Below are positions 32,846 to 39,531 of a stretch of 64,000 nucleotides of DNA, piece after piece. Both the position numbers and the translations under genes were made by a program. The notes under the pieces are model-generated. The model searched no databases, was not told the DNA's origin, and saw only the letters and a program-made list of their open reading frames with translations. The number at the start of each line of letters is the position of its first letter. The first letter of the stretch is position 1. Source of the stretch: Paenibacillus xylanexedens (lineage in GTDB: Bacteria > Bacillota > Bacilli > Paenibacillales > Paenibacillaceae); the NCBI RefSeq assembly GCF_007676705.1, contig NZ_VEBF01000008.1, positions 62,001 to 126,000 on the forward strand. Direction: 5' to 3'.

Positions 32846-33851
32846 AGGAATCTGGATTTCACTACTCGTCTTCATTTTATTAATTGTTGGTACAGGAACG
32901 TACATTGTCGTGCAACAGGACTACAGTATGGTCGAACAACACATCGAAATTCAAACCCCACAAGGCAAACTGACCGGTACACTGTCTCTGCCTGAGAACG
33001 AATCAGGCAAGCTGGGACTCGTGCTTTTCATCCATGGTGATGGTCCGATTGATTCGACACATAGTGATGGATATAAGCCATTGTGGGAGCGCCTTGCTTC
33101 CATAGGATACGCTTCGTTGTCGCTGGACAAACGCGGCATAGGTGGTTCCGAAGGCAACTGGCTGAATCAAAGCATCGATGATCGTGTAGTTGAAGCCGAG
33201 CAGGCTATCGCTTGGGCGAAAGAGCAACCGATGATTGATGGTTCCAAAATTGGTGTATGGGGAGCAAGTCAGGCGGGGTGGGTCATTCCCAAGCTTGCAG
33301 GCAAGGAAAATCTCGCATTTAGTATTCTCGTTTCTCCAGCGATCAATTGGCTGAGACAGGGAGAATACAACACACGGAGTCAAATGGCCAAGGATGGATT
33401 TTCGGCCACTGAGATACAAGCACAGATGGATTACGATAACAAGATCAATGATGTGTTGAAACGTCATGGTTCTTATGAGGAATACATTAGGCTTGCACGT
33501 CAAGGTGAGGAGCAGATGATCAAGGATCGTTGGAACTTTGTGAGTAAAAACTTCACAGTGGATGCAACGGAGGATTTGCACAATTTCAAAACACCAGTCC
33601 TGCTATTGCTTGGAGAAGATGACGTCAATGTCGATATCAAGGATACCGGGCGTGCATATCGTCAGGAAGTCAAGCCGTCGTATTTGCTTCACGAGAAGAT
33701 TTTTCAAAATACGGAGCATTCGATGCTTCCTACATCCATTGCAGGCTCGGAATGGAGAATAGGGCTGAGATTCCTGTTTGCTCCAAGAAGTATTACCACC
33801 GCTGGGTATATGGACGAGATTGAACAATTCCTGACCAAATTGGCGTTATAA
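32832..33851 (+). CDS. membrane-anchored or secreted alpha/beta hydrolase
   Basis: This 339-aa serine hydrolase has an N-terminal hydrophobic segment (about 7-27, 'IWISLLVFILLIVGTGTYIV') with no clear cleavage site. The hydrolase domain has the oxyanion motif 'LFIHGDGP', 'LDKRGIGGSEG', nucleophile Ser in 'GVWGASQAG', Asp in 'LLGEDDVN', and His in 'QNTEHSM'. It would act on the outer face of the membrane as an esterase or peptidase. AAAGGAG precedes the ATG, which lies inside the GNAT gene. It is the third gene of the MerR operon. Confidence 0.85.
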   Translation: MLQRKGIWISLLVFILLIVGTGTYIVVQQDYSMVEQHIEIQTPQGKLTGTLSLPENESGKLGLVLFIHGDGPIDSTHSDGYKPLWERLASIGYASLSLDKRGIGGSEGNWLNQSIDDRVVEAEQAIAWAKEQPMIDGSKIGVWGASQAGWVIPKLAGKENLAFSILVSPAINWLRQGEYNTRSQMAKDGFSATEIQAQMDYDNKINDVLKRHGSYEEYIRLARQGEEQMIKDRWNFVSKNFTVDATEDLHNFKTPVLLLLGEDDVNVDIKDTGRAYRQEVKPSYLLHEKIFQNTEHSMLPTSIAGSEWRIGLRFLFAPRSITTAGYMDEIEQFLTKLAL

Positions 33852-33924
33852 AGAGAACAGGTTGAGCACCGATTTTATATCGATTCGTATTAGAAGGTAT
33901 AATAAAATTCTGGAGGCGAACAAG

Positions 33925-34488
33925 ATGCTGGAATTAGAGTTTACTACTATAGAGGAGTGGGATGAAGCAATGTGGGTACGGATGGAGCGGATCTATCATG
34001 AGGCCTTTCAAAGCGGTGCGAAGACAAAAGTGATTCTGCGCAGTATGCTGAACCGAGGGGTTGGTTATTTACACACGGGCGTGCATCAGGGAAAAGTGGT
34101 TGCGATGGCTGTTACTGGACTGGAGGGGAAGGCTGTGGACCGCATTCTGATCATTGACTACCTCGCAGTTGATCAGAAGCTGCGCGGGTTGGGCATAGGA
34201 ACCTGGATGCTGGAGCAGCTTAGAGCCTGGGCATTAAGGGAACATGAGATCAAAGGGATACTTATCGAGGCGGAGTCCGGGACAACGGGGGCTCATCAGG
34301 AACGCATTCAGTTCTGGCAACGAAACGGGTTCATCCTGACCTCCTATGTCCATCAATATAGAATGGTGCCAGAACCATATCAGGCAATGATGCTGCCACT
34401 GGACAGAAGCACGCATGTGCCTGATGATGGTGAGGCACTGTTTCGTTATATCAATGCTTTTCACAAGGTTGCTTACCGGAAGAGTTAG
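33925..34488 (+). CDS. GNAT-family N-acetyltransferase
   Basis: The protein is 187 aa from the ATG at 33925, 8 nt after GGAGG; the frame is open further up but without a ribosome site. Motif A is in 'IDYLAVDQKLRGLGIGTWML' (R-G-L-G-I-G), and a motif-B-like part is in 'RIQFWQRNGFILTSYVHQYR'. A TATAAT (33897-33902) just upstream suggests its own promoter, although it follows the MerR operon by only 73 bp. Substrate unknown. Confidence 0.85.
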   Translation: MLELEFTTIEEWDEAMWVRMERIYHEAFQSGAKTKVILRSMLNRGVGYLHTGVHQGKVVAMAVTGLEGKAVDRILIIDYLAVDQKLRGLGIGTWMLEQLRAWALREHEIKGILIEAESGTTGAHQERIQFWQRNGFILTSYVHQYRMVPEPYQAMMLPLDRSTHVPDDGEALFRYINAFHKVAYRKS

Positions 34489-34499
34489 ACCCCTCAAAC

Positions 34500-34670
34500 T
34501 ATTTCACAATGGAACAGCTCAGAGCCAAGTCTAAAAAGCGGTCCACGCAAGCAATATTGGATGCCGCTTACGGCCTGTACCACAAGAACATGTTTACCAT
34601 TAGGCAAGCCGTATCTAAAATGCGCAGATCAGATTATCGTACCATATTATGAAGCGATTTAACTTTATCC
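34500..34670 (+). pseudogene. remnant of a third paralogue of the gene at 50078
   Basis: About 50 codons starting near 34500 give 'MEQLRAKSKKRSTQ', 'DAAYGLYHKNMFTIRQAVSK' and 'MRRSDYRTIL', then a stop. They match 'MEQIMQKYKRRTTQ', 'KAAYGLYRKDMFAIRQAVPH' and 'LSDYRTYYETILLLE' in the intact protein at 50078. One extra C at 34642-34643 shifts the frame; without it the text reads on as R-T-Y-Y-E-A-I before another stop. Both ends of the gene are missing. The rest of the gap to 34783 shows no further match. Confidence 0.7.
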
Positions 34671-34782
34671 AATGAAGCGCTGGTCATTTTTCAATTTCGG
34701 CACACGGATGTACTATTCGCACAGGCAAGTCGTCCACCCATTGCGTAGACTGAAGTAGATCAAGTCAAGTGAGGTGAATTCC

Positions 34783-35355
34783 ATGGCTAAAACCAATGAA
34801 ATACACGTCCGGGTGAAACGGCTCAAGGATCGCCCAGTCTGCGTGACTCTTCATAATGGCGAAACGTACGTCGGGTACATCTCTGGCGTAAACAGCGAAG
34901 GCGTAGTGCTTACCGGGGGCGGAAAGCTTACTCAGGCCGCAATCACAGCACCCTCATCTGAAGGCAGTGCTCGCAAAACCAAACCTAAAGCAGGGGCTAA
35001 GAGAAAAACAGCCTCCTCTCGGAACCGTAAACGGGTGAACAGCACTTGTAAGTCGCAGGTGCGATCCCGGTCGATGTCTCGTTCAACGTCACGGCCAGCT
35101 CAGGTATCCTCTTTCATGCCTATGCTAGGCTCATTGTTAGGTGGCTTCGGCGGAGTTGGCGGTGCAGGCTCAATTGGAGGTATGTTAGGCGGTGGTATGC
35201 GGTTGTTTGGCATGATCCAGCGGTTTACACCTGTGGTCAAAATGGGGTATGGCATGATTAAGCAGATTCAGCCATTTATGGGGGCAGTTCAAGGGCTGAT
35301 GACTCCAGCGAGTCAAGCTACGGCAGAAGCAGAAACGGAAGTCCAAGAGGGATAA
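34783..35355 (+). CDS. Sm-like/basic/glycine-rich protein, unknown function
   Basis: The protein is 190 aa from the ATG at 34783, 6 nt after GAGGTG. It has three unlike parts. Residues 1-50 look like a small beta-barrel of Sm/SH3 type ('RPVCVTLHNGETYVGYIS', then 'GVVLTGGGKL'). Residues 60-107 are strongly basic and Ser/Arg-rich ('KTKPKAGAKRKTASSRNRKR', 'RSRSMSRSTSRP'). Residues 110-185 are hydrophobic and glycine-rich ('LGSLLGGFGGVGGAGSIGGM') with an amphipathic tail. No signal peptide is seen. The basic linker could bind nucleic acid or a spore polymer and the Gly-rich part could insert in a membrane or self-assemble. A spore-coat role is possible but not shown. Confidence 0.6.
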   Translation: MAKTNEIHVRVKRLKDRPVCVTLHNGETYVGYISGVNSEGVVLTGGGKLTQAAITAPSSEGSARKTKPKAGAKRKTASSRNRKRVNSTCKSQVRSRSMSRSTSRPAQVSSFMPMLGSLLGGFGGVGGAGSIGGMLGGGMRLFGMIQRFTPVVKMGYGMIKQIQPFMGAVQGLMTPASQATAEAETEVQEG

Positions 35356-35469
35356 CACCGTAAACAATGCGGATAAAGTAGAACATGACCTTCGTTGAAC
35401 TTATTAACGAAGCAATGGTGCTGTGCTAGGTGATGTGCTCCATATATTATCCATTCGATACTTCACTGC

Positions 35470-35512
35470 AAGCTGCTCTCCGTATTTTAGGCGGAGGGTG
35501 GCTTATTTGCTT
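35470..35512 (+). terminator. probable terminator
   Basis: AAGC...CTCCG (35470-35482) pairs with CGGAG...GCTT (35492-35504) through an imperfect stem, followed by a weak T-rich stretch. Confidence 0.4.
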
Positions 35513-35551
35513 ATGCTGCATACGAGAAAGAAACGAAGAGAGAAAACAAAT

Positions 35552-35582
35552 ACACCCCGTACAACTTCTCTGTACGGGGTGT
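35552..35582 (-). terminator. intrinsic terminator of the GH51 gene
   Basis: ACACCCCGTACA (35552-35563) and TGTACGGGGTGT (35571-35582) pair perfectly; on the minus strand the stem is followed by ATTTGTTTTC. Confidence 0.8.
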
Positions 35583-35632
35583 GAAAAACAATGCTGATGT
35601 TGCAGAGTAGAAGCAACTCTATTCCGCTGTTA

Positions 35633-37141
35633 TTAAACCTGTTTGGTTTTCAGACGAATGACGTTCCACGACGCTTTGTTCAGCACAGCTTGCACTTTAC
35701 CTTGATCTACGGTTGTGTGCCCACCGTTGTGAGGAACGACGTTGCGTGGGTTTTCTTTCGTATTGGTTGCTTTCAGATCGTTGTTCTCCAGTACGATATG
35801 CTCCACAAATGTGGTTTCTCCGAAGGAACGCAGATCCACATTCAGTTCCATTTGCTCATCCAGATGTCTGTTCACCGCAAAGATCGTGATCGTACCGTTT
35901 TCTTCATCATGTACACTGATCGCTTCAAGGTAAGGCACATCCGTGAAGTCTTTGGAGTCATATTTAGGTGAAGAGGTGATGGACCGCAACACCGTACCGC
36001 GTCCGAAATTGGATGCGTGCAGGAACGGGAAATACGTCGTCTGGAACCAGATCGCTCCGTTATTCTCGGTCATGATTGGTGCAATGGTGTTAATCAACTG
36101 AGCAAGGCAAGCCATTTTTACACGGTCGGCGTGCTTGAGTATGGTAATCAGATAACAGCCCACAGCTAGTGCATCTTCATGTGTATACACATCTTCAAAC
36201 TCTGGAGGCGCAATCTGCCACCGTTCTTCCATACGGCTTGTGCCGATGGATTTCCAGACATTCCATTCATCCAGAGACAGCATTAATTTCTTTTTGCTGC
36301 GTTTCTTGGCTTGTACAAAATCACAGATTGAAGCAACACTATCAATAAATTGATCCAGATCCAGCGATGTCGCCAGGAAGTCATACGTGTTGTCTTTATT
36401 GTTGTTGTAATACTGATGCAGGGACAAGTAGTCCACATTTTCATAGGTGAGATCAAGCACGGTTGCTTCCCAATCTGCAAATGTACTCATGTCACGGCTG
36501 GAACTGCCGCAAGCCACAAGCTCGATATCCGGGTCTACCCATTTCATCGCTTTAGCGGTCTCATTGGCAATACGGCCATATTCATATGCAGTCATTGCAC
36601 CAATCTGCCAAGGGCCGTCCATTTCGTTGCCTAGACACCAGGTTTTGAATTTATGCGGGTCCTTGTAACCGTGAGAGATACGCAGATCACTCCAATAGGT
36701 GCCAGAAGGATGGTTGCAGTATTCCACCAGGTTTCTTGCTGCGTCAATGCCGCGAGTACCCAGATTTACAGCCATCATCACTTCGGTTCCAACCAGTTTG
36801 GCCCAATCTGCAAATTCGTTTGTTCCTACCGCATTTGTTTCAATAGTCCACCAAGCGAGTTCAAGTCTGCGTTTGCGGTCGGCTACCGGGCCCACACCGT
36901 CTTCCCAGTTGTAACCGGATACGAAATTGCCACCTGGATAACGAACGATGGGTACGTTCAGAGCCTTGATCGCTTCAATGGCGTCCTGACGGAAACCTTG
37001 AGCATCCGCAGTAGGATGACCTGGATCATAAATACCACCATATACAGCCCGTCCCAAATGTTCTACAAATGAACCGTATACACGAGGGTCTACTTCCGCA
37101 ATCTGAAAATCTTTATCAATAAGCATCTTGGATGTAAGCAA
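35633..37141 (-). CDS. abfA: alpha-L-arabinofuranosidase, GH51
   Basis: The enzyme is 502 aa from a TTG at 37141, 8 nt after GGAGG. The upstream ATG at 37156 overlaps that site, and the TTG gives the usual short N-terminus before 'IDKDFQIAEVDPRVYGSFVE'. It cleaves terminal arabinofuranose from arabinan or arabinoxylan fragments in the cytoplasm (no signal peptide). The acid/base Glu is in 'CLGNEMDGPWQ' (about residue 173) and the nucleophile Glu in 'SLDEWNVW' (about 292). 'RYPGGNFVSGYNWEDGVGP' is the family signature. It is divergent from an ArsR-like regulator at 37360. Confidence 0.95.
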   Translation of the reverse strand: MLTSKMLIDKDFQIAEVDPRVYGSFVEHLGRAVYGGIYDPGHPTADAQGFRQDAIEAIKALNVPIVRYPGGNFVSGYNWEDGVGPVADRKRRLELAWWTIETNAVGTNEFADWAKLVGTEVMMAVNLGTRGIDAARNLVEYCNHPSGTYWSDLRISHGYKDPHKFKTWCLGNEMDGPWQIGAMTAYEYGRIANETAKAMKWVDPDIELVACGSSSRDMSTFADWEATVLDLTYENVDYLSLHQYYNNNKDNTYDFLATSLDLDQFIDSVASICDFVQAKKRSKKKLMLSLDEWNVWKSIGTSRMEERWQIAPPEFEDVYTHEDALAVGCYLITILKHADRVKMACLAQLINTIAPIMTENNGAIWFQTTYFPFLHASNFGRGTVLRSITSSPKYDSKDFTDVPYLEAISVHDEENGTITIFAVNRHLDEQMELNVDLRSFGETTFVEHIVLENNDLKATNTKENPRNVVPHNGGHTTVDQGKVQAVLNKASWNVIRLKTKQV

Positions 37142-37214
37142 TGGGAAAACCTCCATAGAATTAATTTTAGGTGTGTAAGAAACTTTATTTCACGATGAGT
37201 TCGCATAAAAGCAA

Positions 37215-37230
37215 AATCAACTGATTGATT
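37215..37230. promoter_or_regulatory. inverted repeat, candidate operator of abfA and the divergent regulator
   Basis: AATCAA (37215-37220) and TTGATT (37225-37230) form a perfect repeat with a 4-bp centre. AATCAAT recurs twice more at about 37306-37320. This AT-rich array lies in the 218-bp gap between the divergent starts. Confidence 0.4.
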
Positions 37231-37359
37231 TGTTATCTAATGTGTATCATAATGCTATTATATTGAGCAAGTTTATTTCGCAGGGTTCACTAAATAACGA
37301 ATTCTAAATCAATAAATCAATAATATATTGAATTCTATAGAGATAGGGAAGTGAAGTTC

Positions 37360-38292
37360 ATGATGCTTGGCACGGATGCCTCATCCTTGATCATATATGA
37401 GGCGCTCGCCAGCGAGGCCCGTTTAAATATCGTTCGCTTATTATTGCAAAACAGGGAGATGCATATCAATGCGCTTGCCAAAGAGCTGTATCTGAGCAAA
37501 GCCATCGTTAGTACACATGTGAGCAAATTGCAGAAAGCGGGCATCGTAGGCAGCCGCATGAAGCGTGAGAACGGTGGAACGTATAAATACTGCTTTATTC
37601 TGCAAGAATTTATGACTATCAATCTCTCCCCTGAACCCGTTGATGCTCCTTATCATGAAGTATCTATTCCCGTTGGTCAGTATACGGATTACGAAGCCTG
37701 GCCCACCTGTGGCATTGCAACAACAACGCAAATGATTGGGCAATATGATACCCCGGCCTGCTTCATGGACCCGGATAGGGTAAATGCGGGTATTCTTTGG
37801 TTGGCACGAGGATTTCTGGAATATAAGATTCCCAATTATCTGAATACAGAACAGCATCTCCAGGAAATTGAGATTTCACTCGAACTCAGTTCGGAAGCAC
37901 CCCAAGTCAATGAAAACTGGCCTTCCGACATCCGCTTTTCCCTTAATGGTCATCACCTCGGAACATGGACAAGTCCAGGGGACTTTGGGGATCGGAAGGG
38001 CAAACATACACCGCTATGGTGGAAATTGGACGTCAATCAGTATGGTGTACTGAAGGTGCTGCGCATTAACGGAGAAGGGACGTTTATGGATGGCCAGCGC
38101 ATCTCGGATGTGCGCGTTCAAGACCTGAATCTGGGTACATCCACCTATTGGACCTTTGGATTGAAGCCGGAAGAGGGAGTAGCTGGCCGAGGCGGGCTTA
38201 CCCTGTTTGGCAAAGGTTTTGGCAACTATGATCAGGATATTCTGATTCGATACTATTATGATGCTCAGGAAAACAAGACTCCAGATGAATAG
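37360..38292 (+). CDS. ArsR-like winged-helix regulator with large C-terminal domain
   Basis: The protein is 310 aa from the ATG at 37360, 10 nt after AGGGA. Residues 1-85 are an ArsR/HTH_20-type winged helix ('IIYEALASEARLNIVRLLLQ', 'LAKELYLSKAIVSTHVSKLQ'). The remaining 220 residues are not seen in ordinary ArsR proteins of about 100 aa. They contain 'EIEISLELSSEAPQVNENWP', 'DIRFSLNGHHLGTWTSPGDF' and 'HTPLWWKLDVNQYG', which read as beta-sandwich, carbohydrate-binding-like text. It is divergent from abfA. I infer a sugar-sensing repressor or activator of arabinofuranosidase; the fold of the C-terminal domain is a guess. Confidence 0.7.
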   Translation: MMLGTDASSLIIYEALASEARLNIVRLLLQNREMHINALAKELYLSKAIVSTHVSKLQKAGIVGSRMKRENGGTYKYCFILQEFMTINLSPEPVDAPYHEVSIPVGQYTDYEAWPTCGIATTTQMIGQYDTPACFMDPDRVNAGILWLARGFLEYKIPNYLNTEQHLQEIEISLELSSEAPQVNENWPSDIRFSLNGHHLGTWTSPGDFGDRKGKHTPLWWKLDVNQYGVLKVLRINGEGTFMDGQRISDVRVQDLNLGTSTYWTFGLKPEEGVAGRGGLTLFGKGFGNYDQDILIRYYYDAQENKTPDE

Positions 38293-38370
38293 GTTATGCG
38301 TTTTGATGTCAGTTTATAGAGGGAAAGTTCCACGATGAACCACATGCAGAACAATTCCAGAGTAATGGTA

Positions 38371-38398
38371 TTGACAACGATTACATAGCTGATATAAG
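38371..38398 (+). promoter_or_regulatory. promoter of the licT-bgl operon
   Basis: TTGACA (38371-38376), 16 bp, TATAAG (38393-38398). It is immediately upstream of the first RNA antiterminator. Confidence 0.75.
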
Positions 38399-38412
38399 AT
38401 ACAGCTATATAA

Positions 38413-38442
38413 GGAGTGTCACTGATTCGATCAGGCACCACC
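38413..38442 (+). promoter_or_regulatory. RAT 1, ribonucleic antiterminator upstream of licT
   Basis: The 30-nt element contains ACTGATTCGATCAGGCA, the core of the LicT/BglG antiterminator hairpin, with a GGAGTGT start and CACC end. Bound by active LicT, it would prevent the overlapping terminator from forming. Confidence 0.88.
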
Positions 38443-38502
38443 AAAGTCTGGATTTCACAAGTTTGTTTATTACTTGTGTATTGGACATTGGTGGTGCTTT
38501 TT
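38435..38502 (+). terminator. RAT-controlled terminator upstream of licT
   Basis: GCACCACCA (38435-38443) pairs with TGGTGGTGC (38489-38497), with an inner CACAAGT/ACTTGTG stem, then five T. The 5' arm overlaps the 3' end of RAT 1, so the two structures exclude each other. Confidence 0.88.
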
Positions 38503-38524
38503 GCATACTGGGGGTGATTACATC

Positions 38525-39373
38525 ATGAGGTTTAAAAAATCGTTAAATAACAACATCGCACTGGCGGAAGACGCCGAAGGCTGTGAAGTCATTGTCATCG
38601 GAACAGGTGTTGGCTTCAAAAAAGTAAAGGGACAGCCAATTGAGCAGAGCCAGATCCAGAAAATGTTCCGAATCGGCTCGAATGATAAATATCAGCGAGT
38701 CGAGCAGTTTCTCAGCGATATCCCTCTGCAAGTCATCGATATTACGGATCAGATTATTGAAGAAGGCAAGACGATGATCGGAAAAAAGCTGAATGACTCG
38801 ATCCTGTTAACACTTGCGGACCATATTCATTTTGCGCTGGATCGTTTCAAGAAAGGCGTAGATGTGCAAAATCCGCTTCATTGGGACATTCGCCATCTAT
38901 ATCCTGCCGAATACCGTGCCGGAGAATGGGCAGTTCAAAAAATCAATGATGCTTTTCAAGTCTCATTGCCATCTGGTGAATCAAGTTCAATTGCCCTTCA
39001 TTTCGTGAACTCACAATTCGACTCGGGCAGTATGAACCAAACGATTAAAATTACACAGATGATTAATGACATTTTAGGTATCATGACAGAACATTTTGGA
39101 ATGGCACTGAATCAGGAATCTGCTGATTTTTCCAGGTTCATCACCCATTTGAGATACTTTATTGTTCGTCAGTTGAACCGGGAAGTGCTCTCGTTTAAAG
39201 ATCAGCAATTTCTATATGATGTATTGTCGGAGCGATATCCTGTCAGTTTCCAATGCGCACTCAAAATAAAGGAGGCGATGGAGCAACAACGCGGATTCGT
39301 GATTACTCCCGATGAGATGGTATATCTCATGATCCACATCGAGAGAGTGACATCCCGTACCGATACGGATTGA
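38525..39373 (+). CDS. licT: BglG/LicT-family transcriptional antiterminator
   Basis: The protein is 282 aa from the ATG at 38525, 8 nt after GGGGGTG. An N-terminal RNA-binding CAT domain (about 1-55, 'KKSLNNNIALAEDAEGCEVI', 'IGTGVGFKKVKGQ') is followed by two PTS regulation domains (PRD1 about 65-170, PRD2 about 175-280). Each PRD has conserved His sites, including 'LADHIHFALDRF' and 'YLMIHIERV'. PTS proteins phosphorylate the PRDs: EII turns LicT off without sugar and HPr activates it when glucose is low. It acts on RAT 1 upstream of itself and RAT 2 upstream of the PTS gene. Confidence 0.93.
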   Translation: MRFKKSLNNNIALAEDAEGCEVIVIGTGVGFKKVKGQPIEQSQIQKMFRIGSNDKYQRVEQFLSDIPLQVIDITDQIIEEGKTMIGKKLNDSILLTLADHIHFALDRFKKGVDVQNPLHWDIRHLYPAEYRAGEWAVQKINDAFQVSLPSGESSSIALHFVNSQFDSGSMNQTIKITQMINDILGIMTEHFGMALNQESADFSRFITHLRYFIVRQLNREVLSFKDQQFLYDVLSERYPVSFQCALKIKEAMEQQRGFVITPDEMVYLMIHIERVTSRTDTD

Positions 39374-39424
39374 TCTCCATACAACCTGTTTGAAGTTATA
39401 CCATCATCAATATGAATTGAATAT

Positions 39425-39454
39425 GGAGTGTTACTGATTCGATCAGGCACCACC
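39425..39454 (+). promoter_or_regulatory. RAT 2, ribonucleic antiterminator upstream of the PTS gene
   Basis: Nearly identical to RAT 1 (29 of 30 positions; TTACTG instead of TCACTG). It lies 51 nt after licT, so the PTS and glucosidase genes have a second antitermination check. Confidence 0.88.
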
Positions 39455-39509
39455 AAATGTTTCCGACTCCGCATATGCGGCGGGCCGGTATTACATTTGG
39501 TTTTTTTTT
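39453..39509 (+). terminator. RAT-controlled terminator upstream of the PTS gene
   Basis: CCAAATGT (39453-39460) pairs with ACATTTGG (39493-39500), with an inner CCGCATATGCGG hairpin, and a run of nine T. It overlaps the last bases of RAT 2. Confidence 0.88.
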
Positions 39510-39531
39510 CGCCAAAAAAGGAGGAAGCAAC

